A stretch of 64,000 bases of DNA from an uncultured Paracoccaceae bacterium (GCA_947494675.1 CANLVP010000002.1:806001-870000); one strand, 5' to 3'; numbered from the stretch's first letter, positions 37,161 through 45,564 are shown. Notes: generated from the sequence alone by a model not told the origin. Translations and numbers: made by a program.

Positions 37161-37205
37161 GGTTGTGCATTGGTTGTGCATGGTTTCTGGGTGGTTTGTG
37201 CATGG
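37161..37205 (+). repeat. Three direct repeats in the MFS-sufT gap
   Basis: GGTTGTGCAT occurs at 37161 and 37172 (11-bp spacing, one helical turn), and a one-base variant GGTTTGTGCAT at 37193. This could be a regulator site for sufT, but I do not recognise the motif. Confidence 0.5.
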
Positions 37206-37231
37206 CCGTTTTGCGCAGGCCTTACCAAACC

Positions 37232-37260
37232 TTTACGCCCCCGTCCCCAAACCCTATATG
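37232..37260 (+). promoter_or_regulatory. Possible sufT promoter
   Basis: TTTACG (37232-37237), a 17-base spacer and TATATG (37255-37260), 27 bases before the sufT ATG. The -35 is a weak match. Confidence 0.35.
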
Positions 37261-37287
37261 AATGCTCAGGAATAGCAGGATACCCCG

Positions 37288-37650
37288 ATGACCGACGCAA
37301 GCACCCCCATGGAAGGCGCCCCTTTGATCGCCCCCTCCACGACCGATCATCCGCTCTATGAGGATATCGTCAATGCCTGCCGCTCGGTCTATGACCCTGA
37401 AATCCCAGTGAATATCTACGATCTGGGCCTGATCTACACGATTGTCGTGGCCGAAGATAACGCCGTGTCCGTCATCATGACCCTGACCGCCCCGGGCTGT
37501 CCCGTCGCCGGTGAGATGCCCGGCTGGGTCGCCGACGCGATTGAGCCGCTGCCTGGCGTCAAGCAAGTCGACGTCGAAATGACATTTGAGCCACAGTGGG
37601 GCATGGACATGATGTCCGACGAAGCCCGTCTTGAACTTGGCTTTATGTAA
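37288..37650 (+). CDS. sufT: SufT-type (DUF59/MIP18) Fe-S assembly factor
   Basis: A 120-residue cytosolic protein of the MIP18 family that helps mature Fe-S proteins. The core reads VYDPEIPVNIYDLGLIYTI followed by MTLTAPGCPVAGEMPGWV, with the conserved single cysteine, and FEPQWGMDMMSDEARLELGFM at the end. SufT genes usually sit in the suf operon with sufA. Here a SatD-DUF3307 pair separates sufT from sufA (39172) while keeping the direction. A start with AGCAGGA upstream supports ATG 37288. No other suf genes are in the window upstream. Confidence 0.92.
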   Translation: MTDASTPMEGAPLIAPSTTDHPLYEDIVNACRSVYDPEIPVNIYDLGLIYTIVVAEDNAVSVIMTLTAPGCPVAGEMPGWVADAIEPLPGVKQVDVEMTFEPQWGMDMMSDEARLELGFM

Positions 37651-37702
37651 TTTTGTCAGAGCGTTACGCTGACTTCTTAACGCAATTTTGCAAATTTTAA
37701 TA

Positions 37703-37777
37703 GCAAGCCAAAATACTTGCAAATCCAAAAATCAAGCCCCTACACTTGCTTTCCAATTAGCAAGCCTTATAACTTGC
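37703..37777 (+). repeat. Three 18-bp palindromes, probable operators of the SatD gene
   Basis: GCAAGCCAAAATACTTGC (37703-37720), TCAAGCCCCTACACTTGC (37732-37749) and GCAAGCCTTATAACTTGC (37760-37777) share arms GCAAG/CTTGC with 8-base centres and start 29 and 28 bases apart. The last ends two bases before the SatD ATG. Confidence 0.75.
37718..37773 (+). promoter_or_regulatory. Promoter elements overlapping the palindromes
   Basis: TTGCAA (37718-37723), 17 bases, TACACT (37741-37746) form a good sigma-70 type promoter. Alternatively TATAAC at 37768-37773 would start the transcript on the A of the SatD ATG (leaderless), which fits the lack of a Shine-Dalgarno there; its -35 spacing is poor. 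Confidence 0.5.
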
Positions 37778-37779
37778 AC

Positions 37780-38427
37780 ATGACCAAAGCAAGCCTCTCC
37801 GCTGTCATCACCGGTGACCTCATCGCGTCTCGCAAAGCCGACGACGCCCAGATCGCACGCAGTATGAACGCCCTCCAAGGCGCTGCAATTGCTTTGAAAA
37901 TCGTCACTGGACATGATCTGCGTTTCACCCGATTTCGCGGCGACGGATGGCAAGTTTATCTGCAAAACCCCAACACCGCGCTCACCGCCACCCTGCTCAT
38001 GCTCGCCACCCTCAAAGCGACCGAAAACACCATCGAAAGCCGCTTTGCCATTGGCATAGGCCCGATCACAGCGCTGGGCGCAAACCCCCTCGCTGACGCA
38101 AGTGGTGCCGCGTTCGAAACCTCAGGTGCCACGCTGGATGACATGGGTAAAAACAAGCTCGACATCGCAGGTGTCGGCGTCACCTCATCGCAAGAGGCTA
38201 TCATAACCCTTTGCGAACACATCGCTTTTGGCTGGACTGCGCCGCAAGCGCAGGCCATCAAGCTTTGGCTCATGGCCCCGGCAGCCACTCAAGATGACAT
38301 CGCCGCACAGCTGGGCATCAGCCGCCAAGCGGTCCAACTCAGGCTCGCAGGGGCCGGAAAACCAGCTATGATGGCCGCAATAGCGGCCTTCAAGGCCCAT
38401 TCCTTTGATGCAGGACCGACCCCATGA
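37780..38427 (+). CDS. SatD family protein with C-terminal helix-turn-helix
   Basis: A 215-residue soluble protein. The N-terminus SLSAVITGDLIASRKADD and LRFTRFRGDGWQVYL match the SatD family, whose biochemical role is unknown; the F-x-G-D pattern recalls the metal-binding strand of palm-domain nucleotide cyclases, which is only a hypothesis. The C-terminal 45 residues (ATQDDIAAQLGISRQAVQLRL) form a clear helix-turn-helix, so the protein may bind DNA and could recognise the three palindromes in front of its own gene. It has no ribosome site. The stop overlaps the DUF3307 start (ATGA). This pair interrupts the sufT-sufA order. Confidence 0.82.
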   Translation: MTKASLSAVITGDLIASRKADDAQIARSMNALQGAAIALKIVTGHDLRFTRFRGDGWQVYLQNPNTALTATLLMLATLKATENTIESRFAIGIGPITALGANPLADASGAAFETSGATLDDMGKNKLDIAGVGVTSSQEAIITLCEHIAFGWTAPQAQAIKLWLMAPAATQDDIAAQLGISRQAVQLRLAGAGKPAMMAAIAAFKAHSFDAGPTP

Positions 38428-39143
38428 TCGCCACCTTCACCGCCCTGCTCTTTGCCCATGCCCTCGCGGATTTTGTGTTGCAAACCAAATGGATGGTGGA
38501 CCGCAAGCGGGAGCCGCAGATCATTCTGCTGCATGGCGTGATCGTGCTGCTGACGGCCCAGGCCGCCCTCGGCCAAGTCGCCGCATGGCAGATCATCGCC
38601 CTCGCCGCCGCACACCTCATCATCGATGCCATCAAGACCTATGGCCTGCCCCGTGGTCTCTGGCCGTTTCTGGGCGATCAAGCCGCCCATATCGCGACCA
38701 TCATGGCCGTCACACTCTACGCGCCTGACCTCTGGGCGGGTGGCATCTGGGCGAACTATACTTGGCTCCCGGCCATCTTTGCGATGGTGGCGGGGCTGAT
38801 CATAACCACCCGCGCAGGCGGCTTTGCCATCGGCTTTCTGATGGCCCCATGGTCCACCGCCGAACTGCCCCAAGGCCTGCCCAACGGCGGCGCCTTGATC
38901 GGCACGCTGGAACGGGCGCTGATCTTTCTGCTGGTCATGGTCGGCCAACCCGCTGGCATCGGCTTTCTGATCGCCGCCAAATCCGTGCTGCGCTTTGACA
39001 CCACATCCAATAACCAAGGCGCTGGCGAATACGTCATCATCGGCACGCTGGCCTCCTTTGGCTGGGCGCTCACAACCTCCTATGCCACACTGCTCTTGCT
39101 ACGACATCTGCCCCCGCTTGGAATCCTGCCCCTGACCCCCTAG
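38424..39143 (+). CDS. DUF3307 membrane protein
   Basis: A 239-residue polytopic membrane protein with about six hydrophobic segments. The DUF3307 signature is seen at the start: FTALLFAHALADFVLQTKWMVDRKR and LAAAHLIIDAIKTYG, with conserved His, Asp and Gln inside or beside the membrane (HALADFVLQ, HLIIDAIK), suggesting a possible intramembrane catalytic or transport site. Function is unknown. It is translationally coupled to the SatD gene, and SatD/DUF3307 pairs suggest that a soluble sensor works with a membrane effector (inference). Confidence 0.85.
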   Translation: MIATFTALLFAHALADFVLQTKWMVDRKREPQIILLHGVIVLLTAQAALGQVAAWQIIALAAAHLIIDAIKTYGLPRGLWPFLGDQAAHIATIMAVTLYAPDLWAGGIWANYTWLPAIFAMVAGLIITTRAGGFAIGFLMAPWSTAELPQGLPNGGALIGTLERALIFLLVMVGQPAGIGFLIAAKSVLRFDTTSNNQGAGEYVIIGTLASFGWALTTSYATLLLLRHLPPLGILPLTP

Positions 39144-39171
39144 ATTAAGGGCAACCAAAAGGATCACCCCC

Positions 39172-39534
39172 ATGTTCGGCATTCCCGGCAAACAAGCCGT
39201 ATCCATCACCGACAAGGCCGCCGCCCAAATCGCCAAGCTGATGGCCAAGGACGGCCACCAGGGCTTGCGCATTGGCGTCAAGAAAGGCGGCTGTGCGGGC
39301 ATGGAATATACGATGGACTATGTGACAGAGGTCGATCCACTGGATGAGGTCGTTGAACAGGACGGCGCGCGCGTGATGATCGCCCCCATGGCGCAGATGT
39401 TCCTCTTTGGGACAGAGATCGACTACGAGGTCAGCCTGCTGGAATCCGGCTTCAAATTCCGCAACCCCAACGTGGTTGATGCCTGCGGCTGCGGCGAGTC
39501 GATCAAGTTCAACGAAGACATTAACGCCTCATGA
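39172..39534 (+). CDS. sufA: SufA/IscA-type Fe-S carrier protein
   Basis: A 120-residue A-type carrier that holds an Fe-S cluster and passes it to apoproteins. The three conserved cysteines are in KKGGCAGMEY and DACGCGESIKF. The start ATG 39172 has AAAGGA eight bases upstream. It continues the direction of sufT and is followed by a TfoX-like gene whose ATG overlaps its stop. Clients in this window would include IspG, CysI and CysH. Confidence 0.93.
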   Translation: MFGIPGKQAVSITDKAAAQIAKLMAKDGHQGLRIGVKKGGCAGMEYTMDYVTEVDPLDEVVEQDGARVMIAPMAQMFLFGTEIDYEVSLLESGFKFRNPNVVDACGCGESIKFNEDINAS

Positions 39535-39824
39535 GCGTCTCGGACGGCGATATAGCCTTCGCCGTCGACCTCTTCTCTGACCTCGGCCACCTCACCACCC
39601 GAAAAATGTTCGGCGGCATGTGCCTCTATCATGACGGCACGGTTTTTGCGCTGATGTCGTCTGAGGGGCGGCTTTATCTCAAAACAAAAACCCCCGACAC
39701 TCTATTCGGCCAAACCACCGATCAGTTCCACAACATGCCCTATTACGCCGTGCCCGAAGACGTTCTGGATGATCCCGCGTCCGCCTGCGACGCGGCCCGC
39801 GCTGCCCTCAAAGTCCTCGTCTAG
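39531..39824 (+). CDS. TfoX N-terminal domain protein
   Basis: A 97-residue protein matching the TfoX/Sxy N-terminal domain: FSDLGHLTTRKMFGGMCLYHDGTVFALMSSEGRLYLKT. Full TfoX is a competence regulator, but stand-alone N-domain proteins in alphaproteobacteria have no proven role in competence. The ATG overlaps the sufA stop by four bases, which argues for co-expression with Fe-S assembly. Length is normal for the single-domain form. Confidence 0.85.
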   Translation: MSVSDGDIAFAVDLFSDLGHLTTRKMFGGMCLYHDGTVFALMSSEGRLYLKTKTPDTLFGQTTDQFHNMPYYAVPEDVLDDPASACDAARAALKVLV

Positions 39825-39901
39825 CGCTCTGACAAAACCCGAAGGACTCTGGCAATGGCATAACGATCCGTTGGCGATGTCACGATCTCACCCCGCAGCG
39901 C

Positions 39902-40027
39902 TTAATCCAGCCCTTTGTCCGAAATCTTCAACCCGGCCTGATTGACCTTTGCCATCAGTTTGATCCGCGCAGGCCCCGCAACTTCCAGCAAGAAATGATA
40001 AGCTCCAAACAGCTCCTCAGTTGGCAT
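39902..40027 (-). CDS. Small ORF of 41 residues with strong ribosome site
   Basis: Starts MPTEELFGAYHFLLEVAGPA and ends KISDKGLD. GGAGG lies nine bases before the ATG, a near-ideal spacing. The start faintly recalls phage tail-tube proteins (FxFLVEV), but the resemblance is too short to trust and it may be a remnant. The rest of the 286-bp gap between the TfoX-like gene and the oxygenase gene shows nothing I can name. Confidence 0.4.
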   Translation of the reverse strand: MPTEELFGAYHFLLEVAGPARIKLMAKVNQAGLKISDKGLD

Positions 40028-40110
40028 AACATGTCCCCTCCAATCAAATATCACAGAATTCAATCGGAAACCTTAACACAAACTCGGCTCAAAAGCGATT
40101 TCGTGACATC

Positions 40111-41019
40111 TCAGCTTTTTTGCAAATGCACATAGGTCTCTTGATAACGCCGTTCCAAATGATCGACCGCCGTCACCGGCGCGGCCCCCGCAGGGGCGAC
40201 ATTCGCATCATGGGAGGGGTTAAAGAATAGCGGCACCGAAATCCGCTCTGCGTTCGTGCCAACCACCCGGTGCGGTGTTGCCACAATGCGCCGCGCGGTC
40301 CACATCTCAAGCATTTCGCCAAAGTTCACGACAAACTCCCCCGGCGCCGCCGAGATCGGAATCCATCCGCCACCGCGCTTGCGCACCTCCAGCCCCGGCG
40401 ATCCATCCGTCGCCAAAAGCGTGAGGCAGCCATAGTCGGTATGGGTCGCGATCCCAAAGTCCTTGTCACCCGCATCCGCTGGCCGCTCCGGGTAGAAATT
40501 GCCCCGCAACAGCGTCATGGGCCGCGTGAACTTATCACGGAAATAGCCCGCATCCTCGCCCACAGCCCCCGCAATCGCGCAAAGCAAATCCAAGGCAAAG
40601 GCGGTGCTGGCATCGTAATAGTCGCGCAAAGTTACGGCAAAGCCCGCGGGCACATCCGGCCAGACATTGGGTGCATAGGTCAGCAGCCCAAGCGCGGCCA
40701 CCGGATCGTCAGCGGCCAGCGTCGTGCCGCAATCAAAGACCTGTTTGTAGTCGGGGTTGGCATCCGGGTTCACCTGTTCAGACCCCGACGCGCCCCAGCC
40801 GCGGTTTGACCCGGTGCGCGCCATATCAAATGCTGCTTTCTGGGCGGCTGGAAGATGAAAAAAAGCCCGATAGGCCTCAATCACATCGCGCACCTGCTGG
40901 GCCGGGATAGGCGTGTTGTGTACCGTCAAAAACCCGATGTCCGTGGCCCCGGTGACTACATCAGCCGCCGCCTGTGCATCACCAGCCATCAAGGCCTGCG
41001 CATCAATTCTAGGGATCAT
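40111..41019 (-). CDS. Isopenicillin N synthase-like 2-oxoglutarate/Fe(II) oxygenase
   Basis: A 302-residue cytosolic oxygenase. The N-terminal DIOX domain contains [15 protein letters not shown] and the catalytic jelly roll shows the Fe ligands in [12 protein letters not shown] (HxD) and [22 protein letters not shown] (distal His and the Arg-x-Ser that holds 2-oxoglutarate). It resembles the IPNS-family oxygenases annotated in many proteobacteria without known substrate. ATG 41019 is favoured over an upstream in-frame start at 41064 that runs into the divergent tpiA promoter. It is encoded divergently from tpiA. Confidence 0.87.
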   Translation of the reverse strand: MIPRIDAQALMAGDAQAAADVVTGATDIGFLTVHNTPIPAQQVRDVIEAYRAFFHLPAAQKAAFDMARTGSNRGWGASGSEQVNPDANPDYKQVFDCGTTLAADDPVAALGLLTYAPNVWPDVPAGFAVTLRDYYDASTAFALDLLCAIAGAVGEDAGYFRDKFTRPMTLLRGNFYPERPADAGDKDFGIATHTDYGCLTLLATDGSPGLEVRKRGGGWIPISAAPGEFVVNFGEMLEMWTARRIVATPHRVVGTNAERISVPLFFNPSHDANVAPAGAAPVTAVDHLERRYQETYVHLQKS

Positions 41020-41092
41020 CGCGACCACTCCTGCCTTTCGGTTTCTTGCCCAGCTTGCTACCAAAGCCCAACGTCAAGCGAAAGGACCCGCA

Positions 41093-41812
41093 ATGCCCCG
41101 CAAGATCGCCGCCGGAAACTGGAAAATGAACGGCACCCGCGCCAGCCTGGCAGAGCTCTCTGCCATCGCCACGGCCCACCCCGCGCCCAGCGTCGAGGTG
41201 TTGATCTGCCCGCCCGCCACGCTCTTGGCGCGGGCCACAGATGCAGGTGCTGTGGCCCTCGGCGGTCAGGATTGCCACGCCAAGACATCAGGCGCGCACA
41301 CCGGCGATGTCTCTGCTGAAATGCTGGCCGACGCCGGGGCCAGCTATTGCCTCACCGGGCATTCCGAACGCCGCACCGACCACGCAGAGGACGACGCCAC
41401 CGTCGCCGCCAAATCGCAAGCCGCCTATGATGCAGGCCTGACGGCGGTGATCTGCATCGGCGAAACCCTGGCAGAGCGTGAGGCGGGCACGACCCTCGAC
41501 ATCATCACCGGACAACTCAACGGCTCTGTCCCGTTAACGGCCACGGCGACCAACACCGTGATCGCCTATGAACCGGTTTGGGCCATCGGCACCGGGCTTG
41601 TCCCCACGACCGATCAGATTGCTGAGGTCCACGCCCATATCCGTACCCATCTGGCCGACAAAGACATCCCACTCCTTTACGGCGGCTCGGTCAAAGCGTC
41701 CAACGCCGCCGAAATCTTTGCCGTCCCAAATGTCGACGGCGCACTTGTTGGCGGCGCGAGCCTCAAGGCCGAAGACTTCTCCCCCATCATCACCGCCCTC
41801 GAAAACGCGTGA
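41093..41812 (+). CDS. tpiA: Triosephosphate isomerase
   Basis: A cytosolic TIM-barrel enzyme of 239 residues interconverting DHAP and GAP. Catalytic residues are present: Lys in AGNWKMNG, His in CLTGHSERR, Glu in [13 protein letters not shown], with the phosphate-binding YGGSVK. The length is slightly below the usual 245-255. ATG 41093 follows AAAGGA. The stop codon TGA is part of the 130-bp structured repeat, which has a near-identical copy at the end of the P450 gene, so the last codons may have been set by repeat insertion. Confidence 0.95.
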   Translation: MPRKIAAGNWKMNGTRASLAELSAIATAHPAPSVEVLICPPATLLARATDAGAVALGGQDCHAKTSGAHTGDVSAEMLADAGASYCLTGHSERRTDHAEDDATVAAKSQAAYDAGLTAVICIGETLAEREAGTTLDIITGQLNGSVPLTATATNTVIAYEPVWAIGTGLVPTTDQIAEVHAHIRTHLADKDIPLLYGGSVKASNAAEIFAVPNVDGALVGGASLKAEDFSPIITALENA

Positions 41813-41939
41813 TTCCACAAAGGGTCAAGGCTGCGCAGCACCGCGCAAAGCGCGGCCCGGCCTTGAGGCTTTGGGGAATCGCCCCACCCTTGATCAGGTG
41901 ACTTGAGGATCACAAAGATCCCTCAAGCACCTCTCAGCA
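41808..41939 (+). repeat. 130-bp structured element, copy 1 (tpiA end)
   Basis: Begins at the tpiA stop codon and is about 97 percent identical (four mismatches) to 50797-50928. It holds hairpins CCGCGC/GCGCGG, TGGGG/CCCCA and CTTGAGGATC/GATCCCTCAAG. Most differences fall in loops. A conserved GCGCGGTAGCGC lies further on at 42012 and 51001. Confidence 0.85.
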
Positions 41940-41965
41940 AATATTCAAACCCACCAAAGCAAAGG

Positions 41966-41993
41966 CGACGCCCGATCAAGAGCGTCGCCTCAT
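41966..41993. terminator. Hairpin between tpiA and dctM
   Basis: A 9-bp stem AGGCGACGC/GCGTCGCCT with a 10-base loop in the convergent gap. Likely a terminator for one or both genes, although the T run is poor. Confidence 0.5.
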
Positions 41994-42039
41994 TGATTTC
42001 TGAAAAAGACGCGCGCGGTAGCGCCCCTTTATCTCAGCC

Positions 42040-43458
42040 CTAATTCACGATGATCTCCGGCCCCATGAAGGTCGTGGGCAACCATGTGCTCAGGAATGGG
42101 ATATAGGTGATCATGATCAGGAAGACGAAGAGCACGGCCAGGAATGGCAGCGCCGCACGGACTACGGCCATCATCGGCATGCCCGCCACACCAGAGGTCA
42201 CAAAGAGGTTCAGACCCACAGGCGGCGTGATCATCCCAATCTCCATGTTGACCACCATGATGATGCCCAAGTGGATCGGATCGATGCCAAGCTCAATCGC
42301 GATAGGAAACACCAGCGGTGCCACGATCACGATCAGGCCCGATGGCTCCATGAACTGACCACCGATCAGCAGGATCACGTTGACCACGATCAAGAATGTG
42401 ATCGGCCCCAGACCGGCGTCGAGCATGACCCCAGCGATATGTTGCGGGATCTGCTCATCGGTCAGCACGTGCTTGAGGATCAGCGCATTGGCGATGATGA
42501 ACATCAGCGTCACGGTCAGCTTGCCGGCCTCAAACAGCGTATGGCGCGTGTCGGCATGAAAGAATGCCGTCACGATGGCCCAGGGCTTGCGGATAATCGA
42601 CACTGGGGCACCGCCATCGACACCAGCCAGTGGACCCATGTCCCGATAGATGAAGGACGCCACAAAGAAGGCATACATCGCGGCAACAGCCGCTGCTTCG
42701 GTCGGGGTAAAGGCCCCGCCCTGCCAGTAAATGCCGTTCTCAAGGCTGATCCAAGGATGGCCATAGATACCGCCCATGATGATCAAGATCAGCAAGAGCC
42801 CCCACATCGCGTCGCGGAAGCTGGCGAAAATCTCGCCCCAGCCCTGCCATTCGCCCTTGGGCATGTTCTTGATCCGCGCAATCACATAGATCGCGATCAT
42901 CAACATGGTGCCCGCCAGAATGCCGGGGATCACCCCCGCAAGGAACATCCGCCCCACCGACACATCCGTGGCAGAGGCATAGACCACCATCACGATGCTG
43001 GGCGGGATCAAGATGCCCAAGGTCCCGGCGTTACAGATCACACCTGCGGCAAAGTCTTTGGTATAGCCCACCTGCCGCATCGCTGCGATCACGATGGACC
43101 CAATGGCCACCACGGTCGCCGGGGACGACCCTGAGAGCGCCGCAAACATCATACAGGCCAAGACACCCGCAATCGCAAGACCGCCCTGCAAGTGCCCGAC
43201 ACAGGCAATGGCAAAGCGGATGATCCGTTTCGCCACCCCGCCGGTGGACATGAAGGTTGACGCCAACACAAAGAACGGGATCGCCAGCAGCGTGTAGTGC
43301 CCCGCCATCGCCTGATAAAGCGACTGCGCCACCGAAGCCAAAGAGGTGTCGGAAAAGGCCAGCAGAAAGATGATCGATGACAGGCCAAGGCTGACCGCGA
43401 TTGGCACACCGACCAGCAAGAGGCCGATGATCATCACAAAAAGAATTACGACTTCCAT
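42040..43458 (-). CDS. dctM: TRAP transporter large permease
   Basis: A 472-residue inner-membrane protein with about 12-13 hydrophobic segments, the sodium-driven permease subunit of a DctPQM C4-dicarboxylate-type TRAP system. Landmarks are LLVGVPIAVSLGLSS, FVLASTFMSTGGVAKR, ALSGSSPATVVAIGSI and GMITPPVGLNLFVTSGVAG, the last two being the paired substrate/sodium motifs. It has an extra hydrophilic loop (residues 245-300) with PLAGVDGGAPVSIIRKP, seen in the longer DctM forms. It starts five bases after the dctQ stop. Confidence 0.93.
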   Translation of the reverse strand: MEVVILFVMIIGLLLVGVPIAVSLGLSSIIFLLAFSDTSLASVAQSLYQAMAGHYTLLAIPFFVLASTFMSTGGVAKRIIRFAIACVGHLQGGLAIAGVLACMMFAALSGSSPATVVAIGSIVIAAMRQVGYTKDFAAGVICNAGTLGILIPPSIVMVVYASATDVSVGRMFLAGVIPGILAGTMLMIAIYVIARIKNMPKGEWQGWGEIFASFRDAMWGLLLILIIMGGIYGHPWISLENGIYWQGGAFTPTEAAAVAAMYAFFVASFIYRDMGPLAGVDGGAPVSIIRKPWAIVTAFFHADTRHTLFEAGKLTVTLMFIIANALILKHVLTDEQIPQHIAGVMLDAGLGPITFLIVVNVILLIGGQFMEPSGLIVIVAPLVFPIAIELGIDPIHLGIIMVVNMEIGMITPPVGLNLFVTSGVAGMPMMAVVRAALPFLAVLFVFLIMITYIPFLSTWLPTTFMGPEIIVN

Positions 43459-43463
43459 GATAC

Positions 43464-44168
43464 TTAATCCCGGTTCAATGCGGCGGCTTCTTCCACCGCG
43501 TCTTCTGCTTCATGGCTGACGATCAGGCTGGCGGCTTCATCGCGCCACACACGGCCGACGGCCTGCACAACACGGTAAAGCAGCAACACAGCCGAAATCG
43601 GCAGGATCACGTAAGGCACGACAACGGGCAGCTTTGAATAGCTGTCAAACTTACGCTCGCCGCCCTCGATATAAGAATTAAACGTCTGCTCTAACCACGA
43701 CTTGAGCCAGTCAAAGGGGATCGGGATCTGGCCCGTTTCGGTATAGCCGTAGGTCCGCGCGTCCCAATCAAGCCCCAAGGGGAACCAACGCCCCGTCGTT
43801 TTTGGCAAATCCGCAAAGGGTGCCCAATAGTCCCACGCGCCTTTCACGAACAACGCCGCATAGGCAATGCAAAGCGCGCCTGCGATCAAAGCCACTGTCT
43901 TGCGCGGCCCCGGCGGTAGCAGGTTGGTCAGCGCATCCACGCCCAGATGCGCGGTGACCTTGAACCCATAGGAAATTCCAAACAGCACAAGCCAGGCAAA
44001 CATGACCAACACGACCTCAAGGCTCCAGATAATGGAACTGTTAAAGCCATAACGCAGCACGACGTTGATGAACGTCAGCAGGGTCATCCCCCCAAGCAGC
44101 GCTGCGATCGCGGTTTCTTCGATGGTATCAATAACGCCCTTGGCGTTGGACCGGTTGGTCTGTGACAT
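43464..44168 (-). CDS. dctQ: TRAP transporter small permease
   Basis: A 234-residue membrane protein with four main hydrophobic helices (TAIAALLGGMTLLTFINVVLRYGFN, SLEVVLVMFAWLVLFGISYGF, TVALIAGALCIAYAALFVKG, VVPYVILPISAVLLLYRVVQ). It is longer than the usual 160-180 residues because of a hydrophilic insertion between helices 3 and 4 (DLPKTTGRWFPLGLDWDARTYG), found in one dicarboxylate subgroup. It forms the permease with DctM. Confidence 0.9.
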   Translation of the reverse strand: MSQTNRSNAKGVIDTIEETAIAALLGGMTLLTFINVVLRYGFNSSIIWSLEVVLVMFAWLVLFGISYGFKVTAHLGVDALTNLLPPGPRKTVALIAGALCIAYAALFVKGAWDYWAPFADLPKTTGRWFPLGLDWDARTYGYTETGQIPIPFDWLKSWLEQTFNSYIEGGERKFDSYSKLPVVVPYVILPISAVLLLYRVVQAVGRVWRDEAASLIVSHEAEDAVEEAAALNRD

Positions 44169-44255
44169 CTGCCTGCCCCCTTGGCATCACAAATTTCAAT
44201 AAGTGGCCGCACCCCGCATGGGGGAACGGCAGATCAGGGATGGCGGGTGGGGTGT

Positions 44256-44289
44256 CACGGGCCACGCCACGCATGTGGCGCCGCCCGTG
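44256..44289 (-). terminator. Hairpin between dctP and dctQM, possible attenuator
   Basis: A 15-bp stem (13 pairs by Watson-Crick) with a 4-base loop lies 17 bases beyond the dctP stop. Without a T tract it may protect the dctP message or reduce read-through, giving more binding protein than permease. Confidence 0.6.
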
Positions 44290-44305
44290 CACGTCACCTC
44301 ATCCC

Positions 44306-45316
44306 TTACAGGCTTTCGTTGATCGCCTGTGCGGCATCGATGTTTTCCTGACCAACTTCGTCAGCAAACTGTTCCCAAACGGGCTTCATCGCATCGACCC
44401 AAGCCGCACGCTGCTCTGCGGTCAATTCGCGCACAACACCACCGGCATCGATGATCGCCTGCTTGGCTTCGGCGTTCACGCGTGTGGATTCACCGTTACG
44501 TGTCTGCGTCACCTCATCCAGGATCGTCAGGAACTGATCACGTGTGTCGCCATCAAGGCTATCGAGCCAGTCAACGGATGCCACCACCAGATAGTCGATG
44601 ATGCCGTGGTTGGTCTCGGTCACGCCGTCTTGCACTTCAAAGAACTTCTGGCCGTAGATGTTGGACCATGTGTTCTCTTGCCCGTCCACAACGCCGGTCT
44701 GAAGCGCGCCATAAACTTCGGCAAAGGCCATTGGCTGCGGGCTTGCACCCAGCGCTTCCATCTGTGCCACAAGCACGTCCGATGGCTGCACGCGGAACTT
44801 CAGACCGTTCGCGTCGGATGGATCAAGCAGCGGCACATTTGCGCTGATGTTCTTCATGCCGTTGTGCCAGAACTGCAGGCCCTGCAAACCACGGCGCTGC
44901 ATCGCATCCTTCATCGCCTGACCGGTTTCAGAAGCCTGGAAGGCATCGACTGCTTCGATGTTCTTGAACATGAACGGCAGGTCAAACAAACGGTAGGACT
45001 TGGTGATGCTCTCAAACAGCGACAGCGAAGGTGCGGCGAGTTGCACGTCACCGCGCAGCATTGCTTCAATCACCTGCTCATCAGTGTAAAGCGTCGAGTT
45101 CGGGAACACTTCCATGCACATCGTGCCGTCCATTTCGGCATTGATGCGCTCCATCAACAGGCTCGCCGCGATCCCCTTGGGGTGGCGGTCGCTGTTGGTG
45201 ACGTGGCTGAACTTGACGACGATTTCACCCTCGTCACAGCCTTCGGCTTGTGCGGTGGTGGCGGTAGCGGCGACAGCAAGTGCTGCGGCAGCGGCGACGG
45301 ATTTCAGAAAAGTCAT
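44306..45316 (-). CDS. dctP: TRAP periplasmic substrate-binding protein
   Basis: A 336-residue exported binding protein. The signal peptide (MTFLKSVAAAAALAVAATATTAQA) is followed by IVVKFSHVTNSDRHPKGIAA and the family landmarks LRGDVQLAAPSLSLF and KFRVQPSDVLVAQMEALGA, with the substrate-binding Arg in the latter, and NTWSNIYGQKFFEVQ. It resembles DctP of the C4-dicarboxylate class (malate, succinate, fumarate). GGGAGGAGACC stands just before the ATG. The dctBD-like regulators lie upstream on the same strand. Confidence 0.93.
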   Translation of the reverse strand: MTFLKSVAAAAALAVAATATTAQAEGCDEGEIVVKFSHVTNSDRHPKGIAASLLMERINAEMDGTMCMEVFPNSTLYTDEQVIEAMLRGDVQLAAPSLSLFESITKSYRLFDLPFMFKNIEAVDAFQASETGQAMKDAMQRRGLQGLQFWHNGMKNISANVPLLDPSDANGLKFRVQPSDVLVAQMEALGASPQPMAFAEVYGALQTGVVDGQENTWSNIYGQKFFEVQDGVTETNHGIIDYLVVASVDWLDSLDGDTRDQFLTILDEVTQTRNGESTRVNAEAKQAIIDAGGVVRELTAEQRAAWVDAMKPVWEQFADEVGQENIDAAQAINESL

Positions 45317-45564
45317 TGGTCTCCTCCCATAAAGACTATTGGCAGCTCAGACTGCCGATGCGGCCATAAAATGGGACCGCCAATGCAAGAACAAGAAAAT
45401 TGTCAGAAACCCGCAGAACTGCAGCCGTTTCGACGTGATTTCATCGACTTATGCCGCATAACTGGTCCTGCCGTGGCGGCCCGTTCACATGAATGTGTGT
45501 AGAAATCTATACAGTGTTAGCGACAACACAGGATGCTTTCGCCGCAGCTCTTGCCCCGCCCAGA
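45317..45564 (-). promoter_or_regulatory. dctP promoter region
   Basis: A 248-bp gap between the regulator gene and dctP. It contains near-palindromes TGTGTAGAAATCTATACAG (around 45493) and TGTTAGCGACAACA (45515-45528), possible binding sites for the DctD-like regulator. No sigma-54 GG-N10-GC promoter was seen by eye. Confidence 0.45.

Noticed and set aside
44162-45502. 446-codon plus-strand ORF opposite dctP
   Set aside because: Antisense to a complete TRAP binding protein with a signal peptide.
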